Shown here in pieces: positions 1 through 10,602 of a DNA stretch of 64,000 nt; within the stretch, counting starts at the first letter, position 1; each line of letters opens with the position of its first letter. Location: contig CANTFG010000316.1 in NCBI GenBank assembly GCA_947652605.1, forward strand, positions 59,474 through 123,473. The letters run 5' to 3'. Below the pieces are notes generated by a model. It was not told the origin of the DNA, did no database searches, and saw only the letters and a program-made list of their open reading frames with translations. The DNA is from Elmis aenea. Its lineage: Eukaryota; Arthropoda; Insecta; Coleoptera; Elmidae. Made by a program: the position numbers and the translations under genes.

Positions 1-442
1 TGCGTGGAAATCTTTTTCCATTCTATTGCCAAATTCTTCCCAGGATTTTTCCTTAGCTATTCTTATATCATTTTTGACTTTCCTTCTTTGTTCCTTGTAT
101 TCTGCATTTCTATTTTGCGTTCCTTCTTTTATGTATTGTTTCCATTTGTTCGTTTTGAGTTTTACCTCATGTTTAATTTCATCTGTCCATCACGCTGTTG
201 GCTTTGTATGCCAGTTTGAATACCTTTCTTCCGTTCCCGTTTCTCAAGTCCATTTTCATTGTGTTTGTCATCACCTTTTGCGTTTGTCTTTCTATGCATA
301 ATTTTTTCTTCTTTCTAGTCCTTTCTTGATTATCTGTTTGCTCCTTTTCCATGTCTGGCCCTCTATTATGTTGTAATTTTATTTGCTTTGTGCTTTTTGT
401 ATTTACATTATTTGTGTTTCCCGTTATTAGTTTTGAGCACAA
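1..442 (-). pseudogene. RTE-like retrotransposon, endonuclease-RT linker region (unit 1, cut by window start)
   Basis: Read on the minus strand, 1-230 encodes a lysine/glutamate-rich stretch (..KSWEEFGNRMEKDF..) typical of the segment between endonuclease and reverse transcriptase in insect RTE-like elements. An in-frame TGA falls just upstream, at about 200, before the WTDEIKHEVK segment. Further upstream (230-442) the reading frame is unclear and the endonuclease domain is absent. The reverse transcriptase that should follow lies beyond the window start; complete views are in the later units. Confidence 0.6.
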
Positions 443-496
443 ATTATTTGCTATAATTTTTTTTTATTTGTCACTTGCACCACGCTATAACAAATA

Positions 497-1692
497 ATAT
501 AAATTCAACTTGGATTTAATATTTGCTACTTAGATTAATATTTTTTGCTAAATGAATTTAATGTGTGTCACTTGGATTTAATATTTGCTACTCGGATTTA
601 ATATTTGTTACTTGTATTTAATATTTGCCACTTGAGTTTAATATTTCCTACTTGGATTTAAAACTTGTCACTAGGTTTCAAAATTTCCCATTGTGATTTA
701 ATATTTGCGACTTGGATTTAATATTTGTCACGTTTATAGATACGAGTAAAATGTAAAGGACGAGGTAAATGATAATTGGATAATAAAACATGGATATGAA
801 GAAAATATAACCTAAAATTTATTCAGTCTGATCAATACATTAAATAAATGTTATTTCAAAAATAAACAATATGAAAAGAGCATGGAACTCATAATGCTTA
901 TACTTTTGCTACTATAATAGAGCTTGCTGATAAAAATCATCCAAGCATAATGCGAAATTTGCTTCATTATTGCATCAACAATGCCTTCTTCGCTTTTGAA
1001 GGTCTTCCACGGTTTTGTTTTGACTCGATATCAACATTTTTCGCTTCGGGAGGTGGAAAAGTTTTCTTCAGCCTAACAGCTATTCCTACAGTATGTTTGC
1101 AAATAAACTTTTTAAAATAAGCAGGACAATCACACTGTGCAGCCAAAAAGTTGCCATCATTAGGGAAAGTAACGTTACAGCTATAGAATGAATTAATTTT
1201 AAATTCATCGAATGTTTCAAAGCAATCAACTTTTATATCTTCATTTAACGTTTCAATTTTTCTTGAGGGAAATGTATAAATTGTAGTACTTGATGATGAC
1301 GATATACTTTTAATATCTTTCTTAGTCTTAGCCCAATTGAAAGCATTTGTCCAAATATCTAGGGTTACAGTAGGTTCTGTTTTAAATATTTTTAATCCAT
1401 TACTATAATTTTCAGACCATTGTTCAATGTATCCAAAAGTTAAAGTTAAGAAACGAGATATTGGTAATCGTTCTCTTAATGTAGCTTCTTGTTTAATTAG
1501 GTACCTTAAAATGTTAAATCTAAGTAGCAAATATGAAATCCAAGTGGCAAATATGAAATCCAAGTGGCAAATATTAATTCCAAGTAGCAAATATTAATTC
1601 CAACTAGCCATATATTAAATCCGACTGGTAAATATTAAAATTCAGTAGCAAATCTTACATCCAAATGACAAATATTAAATACAATTGGCAAA
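497..1692 (-). mobile_element. Foldback-like Mutator (MULE) element with minisatellite inverted repeats, unit 1
   Basis: Two inverted arms flank a Mutator transposase remnant. The left arm (about 502-735) holds roughly ten degenerate ~20-bp units near cttggatttaatatttgcta. The right arm (about 1514-1692) holds the same unit in the opposite orientation (aatccaagtggcaaatatg). Long inverted repeats made of short tandem units are the hallmark of Foldback elements, and Drosophila FB-NOF carries a Mutator-type transposase. Outer ends and the expected ~9-bp target duplication could not be fixed. The element sits where the endonuclease of the surrounding RTE copy should be. Confidence 0.65.
967..1590 (-). 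pseudogene. Mutator-type transposase C-terminal fragment with SWIM zinc finger, unit 1
   Basis: The 207-aa frame ends in a SWIM zinc finger of the form CxCx8CxH (C153, C155, C164, H166) followed by a basic RGRPSKAKK tail. SWIM domains close MULE transposases. The first ~27 residues are translated minisatellite from the inverted-repeat arm, so the real protein part starts near residue 28. The DDE catalytic core is missing. This is therefore an internally deleted, non-autonomous derivative. All five array copies encode the same protein fragment. Confidence 0.65.
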
Positions 1693-1899
1693 ATTTCTTT
1701 ATTTTTATAGAGCAATAATAAGTGACAGAATGATTTATTTTTATTACATTTTCTTTTCTTTTTATTGCAAAAATTATAATTTCATAGCATTGCACATATA
1801 GCAAATTGATTAGTTATAATAGCGTCCACAATTTTTTAAATGACATTCTTGTATTAAAATTATTTCATTTCAATTTATTTTTATAGCAGTTAAATAGCA
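1693..1899. other. AT-rich spacer right of the Foldback arm
   Basis: About 200 bp of AT-rich sequence with no coding signal, repeated in every unit. It probably contains the outer end of the Foldback/Mutator element, but no clear terminus or target duplication is visible. Confidence 0.4.
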
Positions 1900-2313
1900 C
1901 CATTAGTTTTTTTGTGGCCTTTGGCCTAATTTATTACGTTCTTTCCTGTGCTTCTCCAATTCTTGGGTATCTTTGTTCCATTTCCAAATTTCCTCGTCAA
2001 TTATTAGCTTTCGGAAGCCCATTTTGACTGATTTTCCTTTAGCTGTTTCCTCTTTGCCGACTTTCCTAATTATTGCTTGTACCTTTCTTTCTTCTGCTGT
2101 CAGATCATCGTTTACGTAAACTTCCTCTTAACAGTTTCGTAATTTACTTTTACTACTGATTACCATGCTCTTATCTCCCTTGCTGTTCAGTTCGACCAGG
2201 CATGTTTTATCTCCTAACTTCCTTGCCGATTCTACTTTTATTGTTATGCCCAGTTTTCTTTCTATAAAGTTTTCCATTCCCTCTTTTAGCGCTTGGGACA
2301 AGAAAGTGAGCAT
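1900..2313 (-). pseudogene. RTE-like retrotransposon N-terminal coding region, unit 1
   Basis: On the minus strand, from about 2300, a coiled-coil-like frame (..EGMENFIERKLGI..) continues through one in-frame TAA at 2128-2130 into a lysine-rich segment (..KGKSVKMGFRKLII..) and stops at 1900-1902. This resembles the N-terminal region of insect endonuclease-reverse transcriptase elements; I base that on remembered family pattern. It belongs to the RTE copy whose linker lies at 1-442; the endonuclease between them is absent. Its 5' end abuts the plus-strand exon-like segment. Confidence 0.5.
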
Positions 2314-2667
2314 ACTCCAGAAACAAACAATGCATTTAGTAATATCATCGTAGACGAAATTGAAATGGAAGACGGTCCCACCTGGCGCATATCAAGAAAA
2401 GAAACTCTCACTTATGAACCAACAGAAACAAACTTAAATATCGACCTCCAAACATCTCAAGTCAGTGAAAGGATTCAAGAAACATTCATATCGGAATCAA
2501 GAACAGTAGACACAGCTTGCAGCTCGACTCTTGATACGTGCAGAACGACCGAACAGCAACCATACGTATCGAGGGACGAAAGTATTCAAGAATCAGTTTT
2601 AACCGATACTATTACTGCAATACCAGGTGCCATATCAGTAGATAAACAAGTTCCCGAGGAGATTAGA
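2300..2667 (+). pseudogene. Exon-like coding segment ending at a GTAAGT splice donor, unit 1
   Basis: An open plus-strand frame runs without a stop from the RTE junction to 2667, where AGA|GTAAGT forms a consensus donor; an AT-rich intron-like stretch follows. The product is Ser/Thr/Glu-rich (..QESEHTPETNNAFSN.., ..SVDKQVPEEIR) and matches no family I know. Codon use is less AT-biased than the surroundings. It may be a captured host exon or an exon of an unrecognised element. No ATG start or acceptor partner is visible. All five copies carry it. Confidence 0.4.
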
Positions 2668-2744
2668 GTAAGTTATTTATTTAATAAATTTTTATTGAAT
2701 AAACTGAAAAATTAGTAATAGTTAATATTATACATATAATATAT

Positions 2745-3142
2745 AAATATTATGCAGGGCATTTTTTACGGCTAGTCAAACTTAATCAATAAGTCAAAAT
2801 GTAATTGTCTTTCGAAAACATTAAGGCTGTTTTCTACCCAAAATTGATATTTTCCGAGATATCGCGATTTTATCGTTATTATTAGGGCAAAGTAATAGTT
2901 TCAAGTAGGCCATGAAGGTAGACAGCGGTAATTTGAAACAACTGAAAGAAAAAAACAAGAAACTTGTAATTTCATCTTTTGCCTACACATTTTTGAAATT
3001 TTTTCATAAGAAAGTTGTAGTTTTACCATTCTTACGTTTAAATAGATGTTTCAATAAATTCCATACATTTGAACGTATCTAGTTTTGTACTCTGAACGTA
3101 TCTTCTGTAGCCGTCACTGATTAGACGCCCTGTATAATATTT
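2745..3142. mobile_element. 398-bp MITE with AAATATTATRCAGGGC inverted ends, unit 1
   Basis: The left end aaatattatgcagggc (2745-2760) is matched in reverse complement by the right end gccctgtataatattt (3127-3142), 15 of 16 bases. The interior has no coding capacity. A related interior segment (tttcaataaattc..ctgaacgtat) occurs at 58287-58343, so this is an interspersed family. Confidence 0.65.
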
Positions 3143-3482
3143 TAAAAGTGTAGGTAGTGCAAAGTCTTAAATGATCAATTGTCAATCGAATTTCCAAGCG
3201 AATTTCTTCACACTTTTTAAAACTTGTGAATGTTGAAAATTTTTGGAAGTACTGCATTTTCATGAAAAGGCAATTTTCACGAAAACGGTTGACTTTAGAC
3301 CCACATGGCCTTTTACATATATTGAAGTAAATTTAAAGAGGAATCCAAAAATATAAAAATATACAGGGTGTTCCATACGAAAAAGTGTAACTTTGATATG
3401 CCACTCTTTTTTGGAGCACGCTGTATGTTTGAAAATACTTTTAAGATGTAGCCTTTATTGACTTACATAATCTAACCGCGAC
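3143..3482. other. Non-coding spacer and left half of a CAGGGTG MITE, unit 1
   Basis: Non-coding sequence shared by all units. At 3364 begins a cagggtgttcc MITE end whose right half is missing; it stops at 3482 where the RTE 3' end begins. The uninterrupted version of this MITE is at 41285-41467. Confidence 0.6.
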
Positions 3483-3553
3483 ATAAACATATACCTATAT
3501 ATTGTATATAATCTAACCCTTTTACCCGAAGGTGTAGGGTGTGAAATCGTAAG

Positions 3554-3910
3554 CTAACGTTCTTTACTGCTATGGATAAATTTTCTCCACTCTTTTTTAT
3601 TTCTTGCCTGTGACATGTTCATCCCTCTTTCTGTTGGTATTTTTTTCACACTATCGTCCCACGTATTCCTAGGTCTTCTTCTGAGTCTCTTCTCGTGTCT
3701 TCTTGCTTTCCATGTTTGTTTAGCGGGTCTTTCGTTTCCTAGCCTGATTAGATGTCCAAACCATATGAGCTGTCGGTCTTCGATTATTTTTAATATAGGT
3801 TCGACCTTCAGTCGTTTTCTTATTTCCGCATTCCTTATTTGGTCCATTCTGGTGACCCCAGCTACTTTGCGCAGATATTTCATCTCCATGGCCTGTATTT
3901 TACCCTTCAT
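3554..3910 (-). pseudogene. RTE-like retrotransposon C-terminal domain, unit 1
   Basis: The 118-aa frame carries the post-RT domain of insect RTE-like polyproteins, with the signatures KIQAMEMKYLRKVAGVTR, IRNAEIRKRL and WFGHLIRLGNERPAK. The frame is open to its stop at 3554. Upstream it is separated from the reverse transcriptase by the hAT element, which inserted just before residue 1. Confidence 0.8.
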
Positions 3911-3925
3911 GGTCGGTGTTAGAAC

Positions 3926-5477
3926 CAGGGATGGAAAACGTAACGTAACGATACCCGATAACGTTATAATAACGATTCAACTATAATTTTTTATACAATA
4001 ACGTAACGATATTTTAATAACGTTATATAACGTTATAATAACCGATAACGTTTCATTAAAAGTTATTTTGTATCGTTAATCTCTATAAATTACATTTTTA
4101 TATGGCGATCTTTTTATTTTCAAAAGATATATTTTGTTTGTATTTTAGAAATTAAAATGAAAATAAAATATCTCAACGTAATATTGTACTATGTTTTAAA
4201 TTTACATGAACATCCCAAAAATAATTCCAGAGTTACAAATAAAAATTATTTTTATAACTTGATACAGGGTGTTTCTTAAATAATTCGAAAAAAATCGGGA
4301 GGTGATTACTTATCGAAAATTAAGGGGAGTCTTTCATATAAAATTTTTTCCTTAGACGTCTTCTTTCGGAGTTACACCCCCCGAAAGGGGATCGGTCAAA
4401 TTAGGTTTTTATTTTATTTCTCAAATTTGGTTAAAAGTAGGAGAATGAAATTCGGTAGATGTTTTATACTTATTAAAATGTTTCACGTAGTCATATTTTC
4501 AATCATCTCCCACCTTCACAGGGGGCTGAAAAGTTCGAACCCTGTTGGTTTTTTTATCAGAACTTTTTGGTGGGTTGACATTTTGCAATTTAATTTTCGT
4601 TTTTGAAAACTTGATTTATTTGGATTTTTTTTATTCTTTAACTTTTCTCGGAAACTACAGTTTTTGAGCAAAAAATTATATGATTGAACATGAACCATCA
4701 AATATTCCAATATAAAACGATTCATTTTGGTGGTTACCATGATGGTTTGTTTATGTTCATATTGGGGAGAACTGACGGGTGTAATTCATTTTGATGTTTA
4801 CGCGGCGACAACACTAAAACGCCCGTCAATTGTACCGAATATGAACAAAAACAAACCATGGTAACCATCAAAATGAATCGTTTTATTTTAGAATATTTAA
4901 TGGATCATGTTCACTCATTTAAGTTTTTACTTAAAACTGTAGATTTTACGAGAAAAACTAAAAAATAAAAAAAGGTTCTAAATAAATGAAACTTTAAAAA
5001 AATATTCAAACTGCAAAATTTTAACTCACCAAAAAGTTCTGATTAAAAAACCAACAGAGGTTGCACTTTTCAGCCCCCTGTGAAGGTGGGAGATGATTGA
5101 AAATATTACTATGGGAAACCTTTCCATAAGCATAAAACATCTACCAAATATCATTCTCTTACATGAATCCAAATTTGAGAAATAAAATAAAAACCTAATT
5201 TTACCGCTCCCCTTTAGGCCGTGTAACTCTGAAAGGAGACGTCTAAGGCAAAATTATATATAAAAGGCCCCCTTAATTTTCGATAAGGAATCACCTCCCG
5301 AATTTTTTCGTATTATTTAAGAAACACCCTGTTTATCATAATTTATGTAACGTTATATAACGTTAAATAACATAACAATTAATTTTTTTAATGTTATTTA
5401 TAACGTTATGTAACGAAAACAAATAATAAATAACGTTATTCAATAACGTAACGATTTAAAACTTTATTCCATCCCTG
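3926..5477. mobile_element. Non-autonomous hAT element inserted in the RTE, unit 1
   Basis: The ends are cagggatggaa and ttccatccctg, perfect inverted repeats with the CAGGG start usual for hAT. The 8-bp direct repeat gttagaac at 3918-3925 and 5478-5485 is the target duplication. Subterminal regions are dense in aacgtta/taacgtt motifs, as hAT transposase sites often are. There is no transposase gene. The middle is occupied by a hairpin MITE (4264-5332). Confidence 0.9.
4264..5332. mobile_element. Hairpin MITE with ACAGGGTGTTTC ends nested in the hAT element, unit 1
   Basis: The left arm from acagggtgtttcttaaataa is matched inverted by the right arm ending ttatttaagaaacaccctgt. Pairing continues with interruptions toward a centre near 4800, where a second nested palindrome (accatgatggtttg / caaaccatggtaac) sits. 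No protein is encoded; the short open frames here are chance. Confidence 0.8.
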
Positions 5478-5485
5478 GTTAGAAC

Positions 5486-6112
5486 CCAGGTTTCACATCT
5501 GAAAGTGAGTGTTGGAACAAATACAGTTTTGTATACAGTTACTTTAGTCTTCTCTGCAATATCCCTTTTCCCTATGAACGACTTTCTTAGGCTGTGACAT
5601 AGCTTAGATGTGTTTTCCAGTTTTGCATTTATTTCTGAGTCGTGGTGCCCTTTGTTATTGATGTTTACCCCTAAGTATTTAAACGTCTCGACTTGTTCCA
5701 ATTTCTTCCCGTTCAGCGTGATGCTTGCTTGCAAACTGCCTTTGCCCGTGACCATTACTTTTGTTTTTTCTACATTAATTTTCATATTGTTAGCTTCCAA
5801 TGATATGTTCCATGCTTCTAGGTTTTTCTGAAGGTCTCTTTCGTTTTTGCCGAATATTACCAGGTCATCTGCGAAGGCGCATTCTCTAAAATATACTGGC
5901 TTCATATGTCTATGTCCAATGTACATCTTCGATGTTTTTTCCCTTGTTTCCTTCATTGTGTCGTCTAGGACCAGATTGAAAAGTATTGGGCTTAGTACTC
6001 CTCCCTGTCTTAGTCCACTATTGACTGGGAATTCCTGCGATTGCCTATTGTCCGTTCTTATATAGTTCCTGTTTTCTTCATGAAGGCTCATTATTGCAGC
6101 TACTAGGTTGTC
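5486..6112 (-). pseudogene. RTE-like reverse transcriptase, second half, unit 1
   Basis: The frame holds RT motif B (LRQGGVLSPILFN) and the catalytic box ECAFADDLVIFG, then the thumb region (..VETFKYLGVNI..). It is one half of a polymerase domain split by the solo LTR at 6113-6313; the C-terminal domain is cut off by the hAT element. Unit 1 keeps the full tttgtatacag segment deleted in unit 2. Confidence 0.85.
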
Positions 6113-6313
6113 TGTTTGGAATGACGAACACATATACTATAAAACTTTTATTGACGAACACATAATACTTTGTTTAACATTTACTAATTGTTTGGCGGGC
6201 TTGTCTGTTGTGATCCGTCCGCGCTCAGCGCTGCTCTACAAATACTTCCCTTTTCTACCGTCCGTGGCTCACGATCGCCCAGTGCCAACATAACGCAACA
6301 AAAACACTAAACA
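6113..6313 (-). mobile_element. 201-bp solo LTR inserted in the reverse transcriptase, unit 1
   Basis: The insert has TGTTT..AAACA ends and is flanked by the 5-bp duplication ttgtc (6108-6112 and 6314-6318). Removing it and one duplication rejoins the reverse transcriptase frame. Minus-strand orientation is suggested by an AATAAAA signal. A 5-bp duplication fits BEL/Pao or Copia classes; no internal region is present, so it is a solo LTR. It is unrelated to the 204-bp BEL LTRs in unit 3. Confidence 0.8.
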
Positions 6314-7070
6314 TTGTCCTCTACGTTTCTCTTTTCAAGGGTTGTTCGCACTTTAGATCTCGGAATTCGATCGAAGGCTTTTTCCAGGTCTATAAAAGCC
6401 TGATACGTTTCGATATTTCTTTCTATGGACTTTTCTGCGATTTGTTTAAGTGTGAAGACATGGTCATTTATACTACGCCCCTTTCTAAAGCCACTCTGCG
6501 ACTGCTCTAGTAGTTCATCTGTTTGTCTTACTAGTTTCTTTTCGAGAATTCGTTCGTAGACCTTGGACGGTATACTTAGTAGGGTTATTCCTCTGTAATT
6601 TTTACACTCTCTCTTGTCCCCCTTTTTAAAAATTCGTACTATAATGCCAGTTTTCCAGCCCATTGGTACTTTCCCTTCCTTCCAGGCTTCGTTATATATC
6701 GCCGTTAGCATTTCGATTCCTTTAGGGCCCACATTTTTCAGCATTTCACCGGTTATTTGGTCATGACCTGCCGCTTTCCCTTTTTTAAGCGCTCTTATGG
6801 ATTGTATTACATCATCCATCTGTATTTCTTCTGCGATTGGTTCTCCTATGTGATCATCTTTTTCCTTCCATTTTCGGTGTCCTCTACTTCGTCTGTAAAT
6901 AGAAGTTCTTCGAAAAACTGTTTTCATCTGTCCATTATTTGGTTCCCTTCATTGAGTATGTGACCATCTTTGTCTTTAACTTGTTTGGTCCCAACTTGTT
7001 GATTTCCTACTCTTGCATTCTTAAGAATTTTGTAGAATAGTTTTTGGTTTGCGTGGAAATCTTTTTCCAT
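6314..7070 (-). pseudogene. RTE-like reverse transcriptase, first half and linker, unit 1
   Basis: The frame carries the N-terminal RT signature KGKAAGHDQITGEMLK, then CKNYRGITLLSIPSKVYERI, SQSGFRKGRSINDH, and motif A with its catalytic Asp in FIDLEKAFDR. Upstream, a frameshift near 6880 and a TGA at 6924-6926 (replacing the Trp codon found in copies 3 and 4) separate it from the linker. Confidence 0.85.
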
Positions 7071-7491
7071 TCTATTGCCAAATTCTTCCCAGGATTTTTC
7101 CTTAGCTATTCTTATATCATTTTTGACTTTCCTTCTTTGTTCCTTGTATTCTGCATTTCTATTTTGCGTTCCTTCTTTTATGTATTGTTTCCATTTGTTC
7201 GTTTTGAGTTTTACCTCATGTTTAATTTCATCTGTCCATCACGCTGTTGGCTTTGTATGCCAGTTTGAATACCTTTCTTCCGTTCCCGTTTCTCAAGTCC
7301 ATTTTCATTGTGTTTGTCATCACCTTTTGCGTTTGTCTTTCTATGCATAATTTTTTCTTCTTTCTAGTCCTTTCTTGATTATCTGTTTGCTCCTTTTCCA
7401 TGTCTGGCCCTCTATTATGTTGTAATTTTATTTGCTTTGTGCTTTTTGTATTTACATTATTTGTGTTTCCCGTTATTAGTTTTGAGCACAA
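7051..7491 (-). pseudogene. RTE-like linker region, unit 2
   Basis: Copy of 1-442 in unit 2, continuous with the reverse transcriptase half at its left. It contains the in-frame TGA before WTDEIKHEVK and no endonuclease domain. Confidence 0.6.
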
Positions 7492-7545
7492 ATTATTTGC
7501 TATAATTTTTTTTTATTTGTCACTTGCACCACGCTATAACAAATA

Positions 7546-8741
7546 ATATAAATTCAACTTGGATTTAATATTTGCTACTTAGATTAATATTTTTTGCTAA
7601 ATGAATTTAATGTGTGTCACTTGGATTTAATATTTGCTACTCGGATTTAATATTTGTTACTTGTATTTAATATTTGCCACTTGAGTTTAATATTTCCTAC
7701 TTGGATTTAAAACTTGTCACTAGGTTTCAAAATTTCCCATTGTGATTTAATATTTGCGACTTGGATTTAATATTTGTCACGTTTATAGATACGAGTAAAA
7801 TGTAAAGGACGAGGTAAATGATAATTGGATAATAAAACATGGATATGAAGAAAATATAACCTAAAATTTATTCAGTCTGATCAATACATTAAATAAATGT
7901 TATTTCAAAAATAAACAATATGAAAAGAGCATGGAACTCATAATGCTTATACTTTTGCTACTATAATAGAGCTTGCTGATAAAAATCATCCAAGCATAAT
8001 GCGAAATTTGCTTCATTATTGCATCAACAATGCCTTCTTCGCTTTTGAAGGTCTTCCACGGTTTTGTTTTGACTCGATATCAACATTTTTCGCTTCGGGA
8101 GGTGGAAAAGTTTTCTTCAGCCTAACAGCTATTCCTACAGTATGTTTGCAAATAAACTTTTTAAAATAAGCAGGACAATCACACTGTGCAGCCAAAAAGT
8201 TGCCATCATTAGGGAAAGTAACGTTACAGCTATAGAATGAATTAATTTTAAATTCATCGAATGTTTCAAAGCAATCAACTTTTATATCTTCATTTAACGT
8301 TTCAATTTTTCTTGAGGGAAATGTATAAATTGTAGTACTTGATGATGACGATATACTTTTAATATCTTTCTTAGTCTTAGCCCAATTGAAAGCATTTGTC
8401 CAAATATCTAGGGTTACAGTAGGTTCTGTTTTAAATATTTTTAATCCATTACTATAATTTTCAGACCATTGTTCAATGTATCCAAAAGTTAAAGTTAAGA
8501 AACGAGATATTGGTAATCGTTCTCTTAATGTAGCTTCTTGTTTAATTAGGTACCTTAAAATGTTAAATCTAAGTAGCAAATATGAAATCCAAGTGGCAAA
8601 TATGAAATCCAAGTGGCAAATATTAATTCCAAGTAGCAAATATTAATTCCAACTAGCCATATATTAAATCCGACTGGTAAATATTAAAATTCAGTAGCAA
8701 ATCTTACATCCAAATGACAAATATTAAATACAATTGGCAAA
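7546..8741 (-). mobile_element. Foldback-like Mutator element, unit 2
   Basis: Same structure as in unit 1: minisatellite inverted arms around a Mutator remnant. Confidence 0.65.
8016..8639 (-). pseudogene. Mutator transposase SWIM fragment, unit 2
   Basis: Same 207-aa frame as in unit 1 with the CxCx8CxH SWIM finger; N-terminal residues are translated arm minisatellite. Confidence 0.65.
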
Positions 8742-8948
8742 ATTTCTTTATTTTTATAGAGCAATAATAAGTGACAGAATGATTTATTTTTATTACATTT
8801 TCTTTTCTTTTTATTGCAAAAATTATAATTTCATAGCATTGCACATATAGCAAATTGATTAGTTATAATAGCGTCCACAATTTTTTAAATGACATTCTTG
8901 TATTAAAATTATTTCATTTCAATTTATTTTTATAGCAGTTAAATAGCA

Positions 8949-9362
8949 CCATTAGTTTTTTTGTGGCCTTTGGCCTAATTTATTACGTTCTTTCCTGTGC
9001 TTCTCCAATTCTTGGGTATCTTTGTTCCATTTCCAAATTTCCTCGTCAATTATTAGCTTTCGGAAGCCCATTTTGACTGATTTTCCTTTAGCTGTTTCCT
9101 CTTTGCCGACTTTCCTAATTATTGCTTGTACCTTTCTTTCTTCTGCTGTCAGATCATCGTTTACGTAAACTTCCTCTTAACAGTTTCGTAATTTACTTTT
9201 ACTACTGATTACCATGCTCTTATCTCCCTTGCTGTTCAGTTCGACCAGGCATGTTTTATCTCCTAACTTCCTTGCCGATTCTACTTTTATTGTTATGCCC
9301 AGTTTTCTTTCTATAAAGTTTTCCATTCCCTCTTTTAGCGCTTGGGACAAGAAAGTGAGCAT
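8949..9362 (-). pseudogene. RTE-like N-terminal region, unit 2
   Basis: Copy of 1900-2313 with the same internal TAA (9177-9179). Confidence 0.5.
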
Positions 9363-9716
9363 ACTCCAGAAACAAACAATGCATTTAGTAATATCATCGT
9401 AGACGAAATTGAAATGGAAGACGGTCCCACCTGGCGCATATCAAGAAAAGAAACTCTCACTTATGAACCAACAGAAACAAACTTAAATATCGACCTCCAA
9501 ACATCTCAAGTCAGTGAAAGGATTCAAGAAACATTCATATCGGAATCAAGAACAGTAGACACAGCTTGCAGCTCGACTCTTGATACGTGCAGAACGACCG
9601 AACAGCAACCATACGTATCGAGGGACGAAAGTATTCAAGAATCAGTTTTAACCGATACTATTACTGCAATACCAGGTGCCATATCAGTAGATAAACAAGT
9701 TCCCGAGGAGATTAGA
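9349..9716 (+). pseudogene. Exon-like segment with GTAAGT donor, unit 2
   Basis: Copy of 2300-2667; open frame and donor preserved. Confidence 0.4.
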
Positions 9717-9793
9717 GTAAGTTATTTATTTAATAAATTTTTATTGAATAAACTGAAAAATTAGTAATAGTTAATATTATACATATAATATAT

Positions 9794-10191
9794 AAATATT
9801 ATGCAGGGCATTTTTTACGGCTAGTCAAACTTAATCAATAAGTCAAAATGTAATTGTCTTTCGAAAACATTAAGGCTGTTTTCTACCCAAAATTGATATT
9901 TTCCGAGATATCGCGATTTTATCGTTATTATTAGGGCAAAGTAATAGTTTCAAGTAGGCCATGAAGGTAGACAGCGGTAATTTGAAACAACTGAAAGAAA
10001 AAAACAAGAAACTTGTAATTTCATCTTTTGCCTACACATTTTTGAAATTTTTTCATAAGAAAGTTGTAGTTTTACCATTCTTACGTTTAAATAGATGTTT
10101 CAATAAATTCCATACATTTGAACGTATCTAGTTTTGTACTCTGAACGTATCTTCTGTAGCCGTCACTGATTAGACGCCCTGTATAATATTT
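9794..10191. mobile_element. 398-bp CAGGGC MITE, unit 2
   Basis: Copy of 2745-3142 with both inverted ends intact. Confidence 0.65.
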
Positions 10192-10602
10192 TAAAAGTGT
10201 AGGTAGTGCAAAGTCTTAAATGATCAATTGTCAATCGAATTTCCAAGCGAATTTCTTCACACTTTTTAAAACTTGTGAATGTTGAAAATTTTTGGAAGTA
10301 CTGCATTTTCATGAAAAGGCAATTTTCACGAAAACGGTTGACTTTAGACCCACATGGCCTTTTACATATATTGAAGTAAATTTAAAGAGGAATCCAAAAA
10401 TATAAAAATATACAGGGTGTTCCATACGAAAAAGTGTAACTTTGATATGCCACTCTTTTTTGGAGCACGCTGTATGTTTGAAAATACTTTTAAGATGTAG
10501 CCTTTATTGACTTACATAATCTAACCGCGACATAAACATATACCTATATATTGTATATAATCTAACCCTTTTACCCGAAGGTGTAGGGTGTGAAATCGTA
10601 AG

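Larger units (their letters stand above)
1..7049. repeat. Array unit copy 1
   Basis: Reference copy for the unit map. In order: RTE linker, Foldback/Mutator remnant, RTE N-terminal part, exon-like segment, 398-bp MITE, RTE 3' part, hAT element, RTE reverse transcriptase part 2, solo LTR, reverse transcriptase part 1. It shares a TGA at 6924-6926 with copy 2, and is alone in reading aggccgtg near 5216 where copies 2-4 have a G-run. Confidence 0.95.
3483..9349 (-). mobile_element. Composite RTE-like retrotransposon copy spanning units 1-2
   Basis: One minus-strand RTE copy reads from its 5' end at about 9349 to its 3' end at 3483, carrying nested insertions: Foldback/Mutator at about 7546-8741, solo LTR at 6113-6313 and hAT at 3926-5477. 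Remaining RTE sequence covers the N-terminal region, linker, reverse transcriptase and C-terminal domain, with no endonuclease. Stops and frameshifts make it inactive. Its left flank is a MITE but its right flank is the exon-like segment, so the right junction is probably a rearrangement or tandem-duplication breakpoint and not a simple insertion. Confidence 0.6.

Noticed and set aside
1515..1590. N-terminal hydrophobic segment of the 207-aa SWIM frame as a membrane anchor
   Set aside because: It is translated from the repeated minisatellite arm (periodic F-A-T-W-I-like residues), not from a protein-coding domain.
2165..2353. Plus-strand open frames opposite RTE coding sequence in each unit (for example 26-301, 2165-2353, 3615-3986, 5610-5831, 5847-6065)
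   Set aside because: They are antisense shadows of minus-strand RTE protein sequence and show no family pattern of their own.
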